Assembly: GCA_005784505.1 (NCBI GenBank)
Contig: VCAZ01000027.1
Location: 468,001-532,000, forward strand
Length of the DNA: 64,000 nt
From: Bagarius yarrelli
Taxonomy: Eukaryota > Chordata > Actinopteri > Siluriformes > Sisoridae
Direction of reading: 5' to 3'
Both the position numbers and the translations under genes were made by a program. The notes under the pieces are model-generated. The model was not told where the DNA came from, did no database searches, and saw only the letters and a list, made by a program, of their open reading frames with translations. This document shows, in pieces, positions 51,191 through 62,919 of the stretch (position 1 is its first letter; every line of letters begins with the position of its first letter).

Positions 51191-51864
51191 TGATCAGCAT
51201 ACTTACTTTTTCTAGTGCTTGTTACAGTGTAGGAATATTGGGTTACTCAAGTTTGTACAGTTTATTGCGTTGTACACTTATTGCACGCAATTGGCTTTCA
51301 AGAAAGAAAACTGATATGAGTAATGGGGGTTAGAGCTTTATGTCTAGCCAAGCACCTGGTAATAATATAAGAGTAGGTATTTTTTTTTCTTAATTTTGTT
51401 CATATAAAGTTTCTAGCATTTTGTACCTCACTACTAGAGCTGTGTAAAACTATCCATACAGATAGTGTACCAATATTCTTACATCTGTTATAGATACATA
51501 TTTAAATAAGGTTCCGTGCATATAACCTTTTACCGCCGACAGCTATATAAATACTTCCGGGTCTGAATACTATATATCTGTATCATCTCCTTTTCTCCCT
51601 ATTTCACCCCCGATCACAACAGAGACCCTCCCACCATTTATTTTAGTGGGATTTCTATGTCCACCCACTGTGCTTGAAAATGGATGGTGAGCAAGATTAA
51701 CGTTAGACCGATAATGGGGGAGGGGAAGATAACTAAAGACGTGCATTTCCATTTAATTTATGCATCTTACAGTATTACAGTTTTTATGTTATATTACTGT
51801 GCAGGACAGTGAAGTATTCTCCTTCCAATCATAACATGTCTCACCATGTCCCCAAGAGCGTTGT

Positions 51865-52003
51865 CATGCTAGAACAGTGTTTGAGCCTCTTAGTTTCAGA
51901 AAGAATATTGTAATGCCATATACTGTACATACAAAGACAGTTGTTGACACAGTGCTGGTAAGGTGTCCATAAACTTTTGGTCATTACTGTGTGTATGTTA
52001 CAA
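51865..52003 (+). mobile_element. Tc1/mariner-type MITE fragment
   Basis: The words CATGCTAGAACAGTGTTTGA, CCTCTTAGTTTCAGA and AAGGTGTCCATAAACTTTTG, ending at GTCATTACTGTGT, match the common fish Tc1/mariner non-autonomous repeats that end with GTGTCCAAACTTTTGGCC and TAGTGTA. Only one end is clear. Confidence 0.52.
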
Positions 52004-52082
52004 AGATTATTTCATAACTTATTATTAGTAAAGTTGGTGTTTAATTTTTTAAAAACACGTTATGTGTAGGAAGTATAATTTA

Positions 52083-53612
52083 CACTGCTCAAAAAAATAA
52101 AGGGAACACTAAAATAACACATCCTAGATCTGAATGAATGAAATATTCTTATTAAATACTTTGTTCTTTACATAGTTGAATGTGCTGACAACAAAATCAC
52201 ACAAAAATGATCAATGAAAATCAAATTTATTAACCCATGGAGGTCTGGATTTGGAGTCACACTCAAAATTGAAGTGGAAAAACACACTACAGGCTGATAC
52301 AACTTTGATGTAATGTCCTTAAAACAAGTCAAAATGAGGCTCAGTAGTGTGTGTGGCCTCCACATGCCTGTATGACCTCCCTACAACGCCTGGGCATGCT
52401 CCTGATGAGGTGGCGGATGGTCTCCTGAGGGATCTCCTCCCAGACCTGGACTAAAGCATCCGCCAACTCCTGGACAGTCTGTGGTGCAACATGGCGTTGG
52501 TGGCTGGAGCGAGACATGATGTCCCAGATGTGCTCAATTGGATTCAGGTCTGGGGAACGGGCGGGCCAGTCCATAGCATCAATGCCTTCGTCTTGCAGGA
52601 ACTGCTGACACACTCCAGCCACGTGAGGTCTAGCATTGTCTTGCATTAGGAGAAACCCAGGGGCAACCGCACCGGCATATGGTCTCAAAAGGTGTCCGAG
52701 GATCTCATCTCGGTACCTAATGGCAGTCAGGCTACCTCTGGCGAGCACATGGAGGGCTGAGCGGCCCTCCAAAGAAATGCCACCCCACACCATTACTGAC
52801 CCACTGCCAAACCGGTCTTGCTGGAGGATGTTGCAGGCAGCAGAACGTTCTCCACGGCGTCTCCAGACTCTGTCATGTCTGTCACATGTGCTCAGTGTGA
52901 ACCTGCTTTCATCTGTGAAGAGCACAGGGGCCAGTGGCGAATTTGCCAATCTTGGTGTTCTCTGGCAAATGCCAAACGTCCTGCACAGTGTTGGGCTGTA
53001 AGGCCCTCATACCACCCTCATGGAGTCTGGGTCTGACTGTTTGAGCAGACACATGCACATTTGTGGCCTGCTGGAGGTCATTTTGCAGGGCTCTGGCAGT
53101 GCTCCTTCTGTTCCTCCTTGCACAAAGGCGTAGGTAGCGGTCCTGCTGCTGGGTTGTTGCCCTCCTACGGCCTCCTCCACGTCTCCTGATGTACTGGCCT
53201 GTCTCCTGGTAGCGCCTCCATGCTCTGGACACTACGCTGACAGACACAGCAAACCTTCTTGCCACAGCTCGCATTGATGTGCCATCCTGGATGAGCTGCA
53301 CTACCTGGGCCCCTTGTGTGGGTTGTAGACTCCATCTCATGCTACCACTAGAGTGAAAGCACCTCCAGCATTCAAAAGTGACCAAAACATCAGCCAGAAA
53401 GCATAGGAACTGAGAAGTGGTCTGTGGTCACCGCCTGCAGAACCACTCCTTTATTGGGGGTGTCTTGCTAATTGCCTATAATTTCCACCTGTTGTCTATT
53501 CCATTTGCACAACAGCATGTGAAATTGATCGTCAATCAGTGTTGCTTCCTAAGTGTGATTGACTTAGTTACATTGTGTTGTTTAAGTGTTCCCTTTATTT
53601 TTTTGAGCAGTG
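52083..53612 (-). mobile_element. Tc1 transposon, nearly complete but with defective transposase
   Basis: A 1,530-base element with terminal inverted repeats starting CACTGCTCAAAAAAATAAAG at both ends. About 36 of the first 39 bases agree between ends. The target TA is duplicated at 52081-52082 and 53613-53614. The transposase region runs on the minus strand. The ends and the TA target define the Tc1/mariner superfamily. Similar ends are widespread in teleost genomes. Confidence 0.93.
52341..53385 (-). pseudogene. Tc1 transposase (DD34E), frame broken twice
   Basis: The N-terminal frame (about 52974-53385) holds the paired helix-turn-helix DNA-binding domain: LQPTQGAQVVQLIQDGTSMR, VSVVSRAWRRYQETG, the basic RRRGGGRRR linker, and QTVRPRLHEGGMRA. 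Just after GGMRA the frame is lost, apparently through a small deletion. A 14-codon stretch (AFAREHQDWQIRHW, 52931-52972) then appears in a second frame. The catalytic domain continues in a third frame from about 52930 to 52341. It shows LFTDESRF, QDNARPH and NPIEHIW, the three acidic residues of the DDE triad, with 34 residues between the second D and the E. It ends ACGGHTHY and a stop. The full length is close to the usual 340 residues. The catalytic residues survive but the protein cannot be made intact. Confidence 0.93.
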
Positions 53613-53659
53613 TATATTTGTATATTAACCATGTACTCAAATTCAGTTAGAGGACATGA

Positions 53660-54160
53660 TGGTAATTTCCAACCCTGATTAAGGCATTTATAACCCTTTC
53701 CCACAGAGATGCCACAGAAAGCATCATTTGAACAACCTAAATGAAGCTGCTAGTAAGGTTATTTTCAATGATTCCACTATAATTCATTTCAGAAGACTTT
53801 TTTTAAATCCATCAGCTAGGAGAGATGCTGACTGAATCAGTTGAGTTTGTCAGACTCTCTTTCTATTTCTCAGATAACAGTTATTCACAATATGAAGAAA
53901 ATGATGCCGGAAGCATACCGTTAATAATGGATGCTGTAATAAAATCAATTCATATTTTTTTCTGTACTATATAATTCTGAAATGGCTACAAAAATGTATA
54001 GTAAAACAACAGCAGATTTAACCTCAGTCAGGATGATTGTTTAACCATGTCACCCACAAGGCCACTAGTGATACATAATAGAGAATTTAGAAAAAGAGAT
54101 CATTTGAGATTAAGTGCAGAGCTGCAACATTATTTGTTTATATTATTCAGGAGTATGTTT
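53660..54160. other. Intergenic DNA, no recognised feature
   Basis: AT-rich sequence between the Tc1 element and the next SINE tail. No feature is recognised. Confidence 0.45.
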
Positions 54161-54164
54161 ACAT

Positions 54165-54232
54165 TATAAAGCACTTCTTGTACGTCGCTCTGGACAAGAG
54201 CGTCTGCTAAATGCTGTAAATGTAAATGTATA
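54165..54232 (+). mobile_element. SINE/L2 3' tail fragment
   Basis: GTCGCTCTGGACAAGAGCGT, CTGCTAAATGCTG and a TAAATGTAAATGTA tail form the typical otophysan SINE/L2 3' end, in plus orientation. The same family appears reversed at 36262. Confidence 0.72.
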
Positions 54233-54396
54233 ATATTATGTACTGCATATTAATATCTAGTTGCTTATAAGCCTATAAGTGAAAGAGCTGTTTCATATGG
54301 AAAAATATGGTGCCTATAAACAATTGTTCAGATTTTTGTATATTGTGTACATTTGTAATTTGCATTAAATCTAACTTTTGTGATGTAGATAGTACT

Positions 54397-54846
54397 TAGT
54401 GGCGTGCAGTCAGGGCCAGCATTGATCTACTCTTACAACGTAATTTCTAATATTTGTTCCATTATATTGTATTAATTTATTCCCAACAGTTTATTCTCTA
54501 TATTTTGTAACGATTCTCTTTCTACACTGGTTCCAGTACGTGTATGTGGATGTTAGATTTTTTGTACAATCAGATTTTAGTTTTTATGTGCTGACATGAT
54601 AATATAATCTGCCCAGGGCCTTCAGAATCAGTAGTGATGGTCTATGTAATCTAAACTATATTAGCAGTTGCAGATTGCTAATTGATTAATATTATTAAAG
54701 ACTGTTTCAGATTTTTAAACCCGCCTCCAGAAGCCCGCTAGCTGGCACATTTATGGTTTATAATATAGTATTTATGGTTTCTATAATTGCGGCGTAATAG
54801 TGGTGGTACCTGAAGGCCCAGGTACTAAGTGCACTGCCTGCCACTG
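54397..54846 (-). mobile_element. Non-autonomous hAT-like transposon, copy B (short form, intact target duplication)
   Basis: A 450-base element with a perfect 8-bp flanking duplication, ATAGTACT, at 54389-54396 and 54847-54854. Terminal repeats are TAGTGGCGTGCAGT on one side and CAGTGGCAGGCAGTGCA, read in reverse, on the other. Relative to 10789-11748 it is in the opposite orientation and lacks about half of the interior. The 8-bp duplication and CAGTGG start fit the hAT superfamily. Confidence 0.82.
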
Positions 54847-56059
54847 ATAGTACTAGTAACAAAATCTGAAGATGTTTACTTTATATGAAGGAATATAAAA
54901 ATGCCAAGAAGCATATTTGATAAGCATAATTACAGTAGCTACGCTTTTGAATAGTATGCTTTTTAAACTCACTATTATAAACTATTTGATACATAAAAAA
55001 AGATTTTGTTATAAAAGTTATAACAAAAGTTTTTGTTATAATTTTTTTGTACTTTAATTAACTTTAAGTCACTTCTCAGAAAACTAGAACCTCTACTAAA
55101 GAATTACTATTGCAGACTTGCATTTACATTCATAAATCACTTCGTGAGCTAGAGCCCGATGCTTAATGACAGAAGTTAGCAACCCACTATAGGAGTGCTC
55201 TTTCTGTGAGAAGTTGGCTGAATCAGGCGTATGGAGTGTCCCACTTGTCCAAGGAAATGCTTTATGGAGAAGCTTTTAAAAGTTATTGTGTTAGATACTT
55301 CGATTTTTTAAGGCACTTGTCTATTACTAACAATCGTTGTCGACATGGTCAACATTCCAAGATGTGTTTCTTTAATTAAATCTATAGATTAGTTTAATTG
55401 TTTCATTTACTACCTGAGCTCTCTGTTATTTATCTTGCACACACAGCACAGTTCAGTTCACTCTCAGTAATTGAATGGTCTCTGGCAAATGTCCAGATTT
55501 TAGTGCCTAGGTTTGATGCAGTCAGCTGTTCTATGGTGCACTTACAGTGGTACTTACAGCAGCCTTAAACATATGGTTTACAATATGTCTGCATACATAC
55601 ACACTTACATTTACATAAAATCTAGCTTAAAGTTCTGTACTTTTTTCTGATGGAAGTAATAGTCACAATTCTAATTTATTATTGGAATGCAAATAATTTT
55701 TGTATTCTCTATTATCCTAAAAGGAGTGTTTTTTGCATGTACAACAGTTTTCTACACAGGGTTAAATGATGCCCTCATGAGAGAGAAATGGAACATAATT
55801 GTAAAAGCCACACAGAGGTCAGGGCTGTTCAACATGTGCATATGTAACCAATTTCCATACTATGAAACCCACGATATGGCAAATGCATAACTTATTCTTA
55901 ACATACAATTAATCATAACGTAAATTGCAGAACTAATTGGATAGTATTTCACCCGTAATATCATCCAGTCTAACTGTGTGTTTTTAGAAGGTAACATTGG
56001 AAGTTATGCTGGGATGACAAGGGCTTAGCTTAGTTTAGGTCTTAGACCTGAAAGCCAGT

Positions 56060-56112
56060 TACATTTACAGTTACATGAATAGCATTTGGCTGATACTCTT
56101 ATCCAAACCAAC
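56060..56112 (-). mobile_element. SINE/L2 3' tail fragment (reverse)
   Basis: TTACATTTACAGTTACATGA, ATAGCATTTGGCTGATACTC and TTATCCAAACCAAC are the diverged reverse form of the TTGGCAGA-GCTCTTATCCA tail. Confidence 0.62.
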
Positions 56113-56248
56113 AAAGAAATTGCATGAATGCAGACAAAGGATAGCAAAACATAAAGAATCCAAAGCTAGTTTAGGCATTCCAGAAAGAGTTAAGTCTTTA
56201 AACTACAATTAAAGAAAGCCAGTGACTTGCTGTTCTGACATTAATGTT

Positions 56249-56932
56249 AAGCTGGGTTTACACTGTGCAGTTTTTAATAGTCTTTTGTGATTTTTGTGAC
56301 ATTTGTGGGTGCTTGTCAGACTATACAAACCTAATGTCCATGTCACGTAGTAGGATCTTAGCTGTCATAATGTCAGACTGTAGGACAGTAATAACGCATT
56401 TTGCTGAGTTTTAAATCATCAATCCATAAGCGCAATTTTAGCCACGATTTGGTCGTCTGAGACAAATCGGCAACTAATGAAAGGCAGTTGCGATCAGTTT
56501 TTTATACACTTACCTGCAGTTTGACTTATCCTACAATTACTGTCTAACCAAGAAAAAAAATGCATGACCTCAAAGCACGACTTCAATGATTTCAAACCAC
56601 TAGGGGGAAAATTTTAAAACGAGTCTAGTAGACAGTACAGCTCTGTCAAGAAAACCAAACTTATTAAGGTATGTTATGAGCAAAATTACTGCTAAAGATG
56701 TTTTTTATGTTTTTGTTCGCTGCTAGCTACTATTAAGCAGGATAAAGCAGGTAAACGAAAGTGTCACGGATTGATGACGTGAACTCTGCACATGTCCTGT
56801 GTGTGCCCATTTTTGATGCGTTGTGACAGTCATATAGTCTGATATTATAACAACTTAGATCCTACAGTGTGACATTGAATCATGTTTGTTCAGTCTGACA
56901 AGCAACAATCGCAAATTGCACAATGTAAGCTT
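56249..56932. mobile_element. Non-autonomous DNA transposon with ACACTGTGC termini
   Basis: The left end, AAGCTGGGTTTACACTGTGC, is mirrored by the right end, GCACAATGTAAGCTT near 56914-56932. The interior shows TTTTAGCCACGATTTGGTCG, ACTTACCTGCAGTTTGAC and TCCTACAGTGTGACAT, shared with 44285-44694. TTA occurs at the left flank, which would fit a Harbinger-type target, but the right-hand duplication is not clean. No transposase was found. Confidence 0.55.
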
Positions 56933-57099
56933 GGCTATAGTTATTTCCTTTCACAAGCCTGTAGGATATTCCATAGCTTTTTTTCTTTTTTGTTACCAGT
57001 AATTAACACCGGCATCTTCCATTGTAGGTTTTCCCCTGCTAAGCACAAGTGTTGGCACTTTGAACTTTTCATATCCACCACCCATCTCCCAAAAGCCCT

Positions 57100-58090
57100 T
57101 TTAACCTGGTGTAGTTTCCCATGATAGTGCTTTAGAATGTGGTAAGATGAGGCCAAAGCAGAACGCAAAGTGTCAATGTGGGGCTGTGCCACAGGGTCAG
57201 ATCCAAATAAAGCCTTTCACAAACCGGAGGCTGAACTCGATTACCGATGCAAATCCAAGCTCTAAGTAAAGGTCGGTTTAGGCAAGCTCATAGGTTCCTT
57301 TATGTGTGTCTTAGCACATTTCAGCAGCCTGCTTAAACTGCTGCTATTCTTCTGACGCTATTGATTTCCTTACCTTCTAGCATTAGACAAAAGAATCATA
57401 TGTATACCTTTGTTGTTGCCATCATACTGTTTATCAGTAATTTTATGGCACATTATCTATGACAAAAAGATTTCAACCCAAGCTACCCAGTTTCATCAGC
57501 CAAACTGTGTAATTTGCAACATGTTTTGTACAGAATCCAGGAAAACACTGACATCTCAATATACTGGCTGCTGCTGTTCCATTTTCCATTTTGTCATTCA
57601 CTAATGTGTTTAATTGGAGGTGGTCCTCATGGCTATTTAGCATGCGCATAAAGACACTGCTGGCTGACCTAAAAAATAGTGCCAAGATAGGCTATTATTC
57701 CCGTAATGAAAGTAGAGGAGGTCTTTTAAAGGGGGTAAGTAGTTCAATGGGCTCAGTAGTCATAGGCTGAAGTAGTTGTGGTTGGACATGTCTCTATTCA
57801 GCTGCATGGTTCACCTCAGAGACTATAAACTGGCCAGAGGCCTGCAGATCTGCAGTCTAAACAGGTCAACAGCAATGCACTTCAATAAGAGTGTTTAAAG
57901 CCTGTTAACTCAGTCTGTGCTGCAACAGAAAGCATGAAAGCAAGGATTTCCAATGAGCTTAATTAACAGAGGGGGGAAAAAAACTTTCTGGAAGCTTCAA
58001 TTTTTAATTAACATTTTTTTATACTGACATCACAGTTTTTAAGGAACAGCTGGCCAACCATTTCCTCACACAAAAATAAAATTTGTTAAT
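57100..58090. other. Intergenic DNA, no recognised gene
   Basis: Mixed composition with several overlapping short open frames on both strands, none with recognisable content. Possible conserved non-coding sequence near 57840-57970. Confidence 0.4.
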
Positions 58091-58107
58091 TGGTGGCCCC
58101 CTTAATG

Positions 58108-58578
58108 CAGTGGTCCCCAAAGGTTTTCTGCCATTTCCAGAATAAAAAAATGTTAATCGCCCACCAACACACACAAACACACACACAACAACAGAAAGGC
58201 TCTTAGAGAAGGATTTAGTTTAAACACTACAATAAATTAATGGTGAATAATACAAATTGAATGTGTGACAATTTGCTGAAAGAAAGGAACAAGTCACTTT
58301 TAAAGTAGAAGCATTAAAATAAAAGCCTGCAGCTTCTACATTGTTTTACTATGAAACAATTGTTTTTATCAGCGCTTTTGCAAACAGGAACAAGTATTCT
58401 AAAAATTTCTCGTCACCGTTTTATTTGAGTCATTAGAGGCATATTTATGCTCTTATATCAGCCATTTTTTCTTTCAAATTTTCAGTGCATCTCTATGAAA
58501 ATCAACTGACCTCACACTAACCTTTACGCAGCCCCCTGTGCCCCCCAGAGGTAACGTCCCCCAGTTCGGAAACCCCTG
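58108..58578. mobile_element. hAT-type MITE with 8-bp target duplication
   Basis: A 471-base element. The left terminus is CAGTGGTCCCCAAAGG and the right, read in reverse, is CAGGGGTTTCCGAACTGG. Flanking octamers CCTTAATG (58100-58107) and CCTTGATG (58579-58586) match at 7 of 8. The CAGNGGTYNCCAA terminus is typical of hAT elements in fish. There is no open frame for a transposase. Confidence 0.78.
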
Positions 58579-59109
58579 CCTTGATGACTGTGTTTGAACC
58601 TGCGTCAAAGCTGGTAAACTGTAAAGTAGTAGCTCACACCTTTCCTTTATGTAACGCTTATATAATTCTCTATTCTACCTCTATTCTCTTTTCTATCTCT
58701 GCTTTTCTCCCCATCACGGAAAGCACTGATTGGTTTGACATTCTCTGGGGCCCCATATGTGCACTATGCAGCTTGGTGTGTTCCTCTCTTTCATTAAATT
58801 CAAAACAGGATGGATCCCATGGGAGTAGCTGGGTTGGTCTGGACTAGCCATTGTGCTTAGTCACATAGAGTGTGCTCAGGGTCTTTCTTCTAGATGTTTT
58901 GTGGACAAATCGGCTATTGTGTTCACAAAGACTAACACAGGTTGTGGTCCATGTAAAACATTTCAAGCAAATCTGAATGTTATTACAGTTGACCTTCTGA
59001 AGTATAACACAAGTCATGGCCTTTTGTAAAGCTGCTTTATTTCTGTATTCAAACTGCTGTATGATAGATGAGCAGTGCTGTGGTATAAAACAATTTCTAA
59101 TAGACAATG

Positions 59110-60580
59110 TTCTTAATTAACATCTATGATAAACATCATCTCATACCATTTAAAAATTAACTGCAATAATGAAATAGATGATTAAACCTGTAATTAACAA
59201 AGCAATACCTATAAATTAAATTACTCTCTAAGCTTTATGTTTATGTACCCTGGGTTTTATGTGTTATAATAAAATGGTTGACTAAAAAAACAGCTTTATT
59301 TAACTTGGCTGTGATCACATCATCTTGCACATAATTTAATAATTTACATGGATTCCGATCATTTTAAGTAACAGATTTGTCTTGCAATAAAGTATAAGGA
59401 TGCTGTAATAGCATGGTAAATCCGGAGCACTGAGTCTAAACTCCCATCTTTTCACCCCTGGGTATAACGCAGGTGCACTTGGTAGAAGAGATGGAGCAGA
59501 TTTTCCACAGCATGTCCAGTGTGAACCATAAGCCCTCTGTTAATTGTCTCATCTTTCAGCGCATCAGCTTGGTATTTTAACCAAATTCCTAAAAGAGTAT
59601 TTATATTAAATAATAATGTAAAATGGGTTTATCACAATAACATAATTTAGATGTATTTATTGTAAGAATGTAAAAGGTTTTCGATCATTTTTTGGATAAT
59701 TTTGTTTAGCTCGCTGCTGTGGTGATCATCGTGGGGAATTAACCCTGCTGATTGCCCTCGTAGGATTTCTCACAAACCTGGCGCACCAGAGTTACTGTTC
59801 GTTTGCCCTTTATAACTTGTCGGGCTCTGGAGAATTTATGATCATAATTTGCCTTAAAGACAGTAAAACAGTTTCATCACAGACATTCTAAAACTGATCC
59901 AGACTTATCCAGAAGTATATGTGCTGAGCATTAGTTGTGCTACGATATATAAGAAGGCACAAAAATATATAAATGAAGTAATTTTATATACAGTGGCTGT
60001 TTTCCAATATCAGCTAGGAATAAATGATTAAATTCCTGGTTGTTGAAATGATTCCCAGTGGTTTGAGGTCATTTATGTACTTATCTTACAAAAAGACCAT
60101 CTTAAAATGAAGCCATCCTACAGTGTTTACTCTTCTCCTACAATGTAATCCAAGCATAATATTTGTTCAGCGACCATGGGAACTTGATTGACAGTTTCAG
60201 CCCTTAATTAATTTTCCTGAGAAGCCGCATGCACATTAGGATTCTTGTGCTTTCAGAGTTTCCAATGTATTAGACAAATTCTAAATTGCTTTTGGGGGTT
60301 TGTTGTAAACCAGACATTCCATTTAATTTAAGTATTTCTCTCAATTCAGAGGCTCACACACTTATAAAATTATTAACACTATTGTCTGCTGCAATTTACT
60401 TTCCCAAATGTTTAATGTTTTGTACAAATATTTGTCTGCCGCATTGATGAATGGGGTACTTTAGGTGAAACTCATCAGAGTAGTTTAGCTAAGTTACAAT
60501 GAACTTACAACCCTGCCGTTTTGGCTAATATATGTGGCTCTTTATGCACAAAACCCTCTCTGCTATTGTTAGTCTCCAGT
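59110..60580. other. Intergenic DNA, no recognised feature
   Basis: AT-rich. TTAATTAATTTTCC-type homeodomain cores occur around 60205. Nothing coding. Confidence 0.45.
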
Positions 60581-60778
60581 TCCCACTGAGGGTCTGCCAG
60601 ATTGGAGTGCCAAGCTCCTCCTGACAACATGGTGTAAAATCCTATTTGCATTATTTTTGTCTATGGAATCCTCAAGCCCCTGAACCACAGACTCCCCACC
60701 TAGCCACTGCCAAATGCTTCATCTTCATCACTTTTGTTTCTCGTTGTTTTTCCCTCTTTACCCTGCACACTCCTACAG

Positions 60779-60783
<5 letters not shown>

Positions 60784-60812
<29 letters not shown>
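60784..60812. repeat. (CA)n microsatellite
   Basis: About 14 CA units ending in GTAC. Confidence 0.95.
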
Positions 60813-61529
60813 GTACTTTCTCACTTTTAGTCAGCAAGCCTGTTAGAGACTCACCACTCGTAATCAACACCCCCCACACACTGTTCATAAGAAATCAGAC
60901 ATCGCAAGTTAAATACGGCAATAAAATTGCTGATAGAGTGTTCTAAGATGGATTAAAAGGATTTGAGAAGTGACTATAATTATATATCTCCTTAAGCAGA
61001 GGACCATTCATGCATCCTGTATCCACATCCACACAAAAGCTTTTCTCACTTTCTAATAGTGGGAAGCCCCCTTGAACTCTTGGCTTGTAGAAACCTGCCA
61101 GGGTGAAAGAAAATGTGGGGACAAAATTAAAAACTTCTCACATCTTCCCACCCATAGACTCACTACCACATTTATTTTCTACCACATTTACACTTCCTGT
61201 CTTAAGGAAAACTGTAGGCACAATCAGTGAGATGATCGTGGAGAGGATTCAGAGGCCTAAAGCATGCTTGTGTGCAATAAACATTGACCCTTCTTATTTA
61301 AAAACCCAGCAACATTAAATTATTCATTTTATCTAAAAATGTTTCTTTTTTTATGTAAATTAATATAATGATAGTTTAGTTCAATGTCTTAAAATGTAGC
61401 AAAAATGTAAAAAAAAAATGTACGTCAGTATTTATATTATGGAAAATAAAGACTTATTTTTTAGGGATTAAAGCTTCAAACTGACAACAGCTAAAGAGGG
61501 TCGTATGTGTACTATTTATTCACAATACT

Positions 61530-62220
61530 GACAGACACATGCAGTACAACGTTCTGTTTATCCCAAAGTTGTTTATCTCAAGCTCAAGCTCTGTGGAGCC
61601 CAGCCCCCACTCGATGCTGCCAGTGAAAACAAATCATCTCAGCAATCAGGCCCGCCAGACCCCTACTGTTGGAGAGGAGTGGGATATAATGGATTTAAGT
61701 AATGAAAGACAACAAAAATTGGGGCAAGCGATCCCTGCAAGGCCTCATGGAGCAGGTGCAGAAGTACAATGGCCTTTAAAACCCTGGCCTCAAGCTAAGC
61801 ACAGTCCAGGCTGCTCAAACGAAGGCTCCAGGCCATAATTGAGTTGCTGGATTTTCCACATTGCTGTCAAGGCAGGTGTTAAGAGCAGAGGTAGTGGATG
61901 TTGTGTGCACAGCCGTACAGTTTGTTACAGCTCCTCAGCTGCAGATACTACTGGAGAGGAAGCCATTATTCATCCATCCCATTACTCCACATTTACAGCC
62001 TGCTGCTGCGTGTTTTACTACGTACACTAAACCTGAGCATAAATGCATGCCAGCCTTTCTATTAGGCTTTATGGAAAGACGATCACTCCACAAGGAATGC
62101 TTTATATTTACAGCCTCACCTCACAGCACAGATTCAGACTCTGGCTGCCTCCTAAAGTTTTTTTCCACTGCTAGAATCTCTTTACTCTCAGATACGAGAT
62201 GAAAGGGACTTGCTCAAGTC
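61530..62220. other. Balanced-composition block, no gene recognised
   Basis: This stretch is less AT-rich than the DNA around it and has overlapping short open frames on the plus strand (61539-61838 and 61861-62202). None shows a domain, signal peptide or convincing splice context. It may be conserved non-coding DNA or an unrecognised exon. I cannot decide from sequence alone. Confidence 0.3.
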
Positions 62221-62597
62221 AACAGGAACATTAGGTGTCAGGATTGATGAATGCAAAGTGACGGCTTGACTAAATAATACAGCATGTAAACTTAACCGCA
62301 GGTTACAGTCAGTTATCTTGTACTTATTTTATGGAAGCACCATTTTAAAAACAAGAGTTTTCGTTGTAAACAGTCCATGAAAAGGGCAGTGAAGCATTAA
62401 GAAACCTGAGTGCTCTGAAGTAAACAGACACTATATGGCTTCTGAATATCTACAAAGAAAGTTTTTGTGACGTGTAAGTAGCATCCAAGGCAGAAATTTT
62501 CCGACTAATCATCTGTAAGGGTTTTCTGTTCTACAAGTTATATTATTTGTACAATACAAAAATAGTTGTAAAATTAAAATAAACAAACTGTATAAAC

Positions 62598-62910
62598 CAG
62601 TGGTGGGCGGTGCATTTGGTACCCGGGCCTTCAGTGGGGACTTATCCGACTGAAATTATAAAAATCATCAATACTATACAAAAACACAGCGTGACATTAC
62701 AAAGAGAGAGACATTTCACGTGTTGAGTGTGAAAACCATTTTTATTAGAGCAAGAAACCCCGTTAAGACTCAAATCTCTATTCCCCAGGCTAGTTAGCTT
62801 TGGGGTTAGCCAACCTCACCTCACAATGTTAAACTTTTCTAAAAAAAAAAGTCCTGCTTAAAAGACAAAGACAAAACTTTAGGCACCCTGTCTGAGATTA
62901 ATTCTACCTG
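62598..62910 (+). mobile_element. Non-autonomous hAT-like transposon, copy C (truncated)
   Basis: It begins CAGTGGTGGGCGGTGCATTT and follows copy A (10789) through GGGCCTTCAGTGGGGA, ATCAATACTATACAAAAA, GAGAGACATTTCAC and AGCAAGAAACCC to about 62762. After that the similarity fades. The flanking octamer GTATAAAC on the left resembles GTATAAAG at 62911-62918, so the end at 62910 is a guess. Confidence 0.6.
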
Positions 62911-62919
62911 GTATAAAGG

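Noticed and set aside
51435..51460. TAGAGCTGTGTAAAAC as the end of another hAT-like MITE
   Set aside because: It resembles the terminus at 39500 read in reverse, but no matching opposite end or target duplication was found nearby.
52636..53036. Plus-strand open frames across the Tc1 element
   Set aside because: They are antisense shadows of the transposase.
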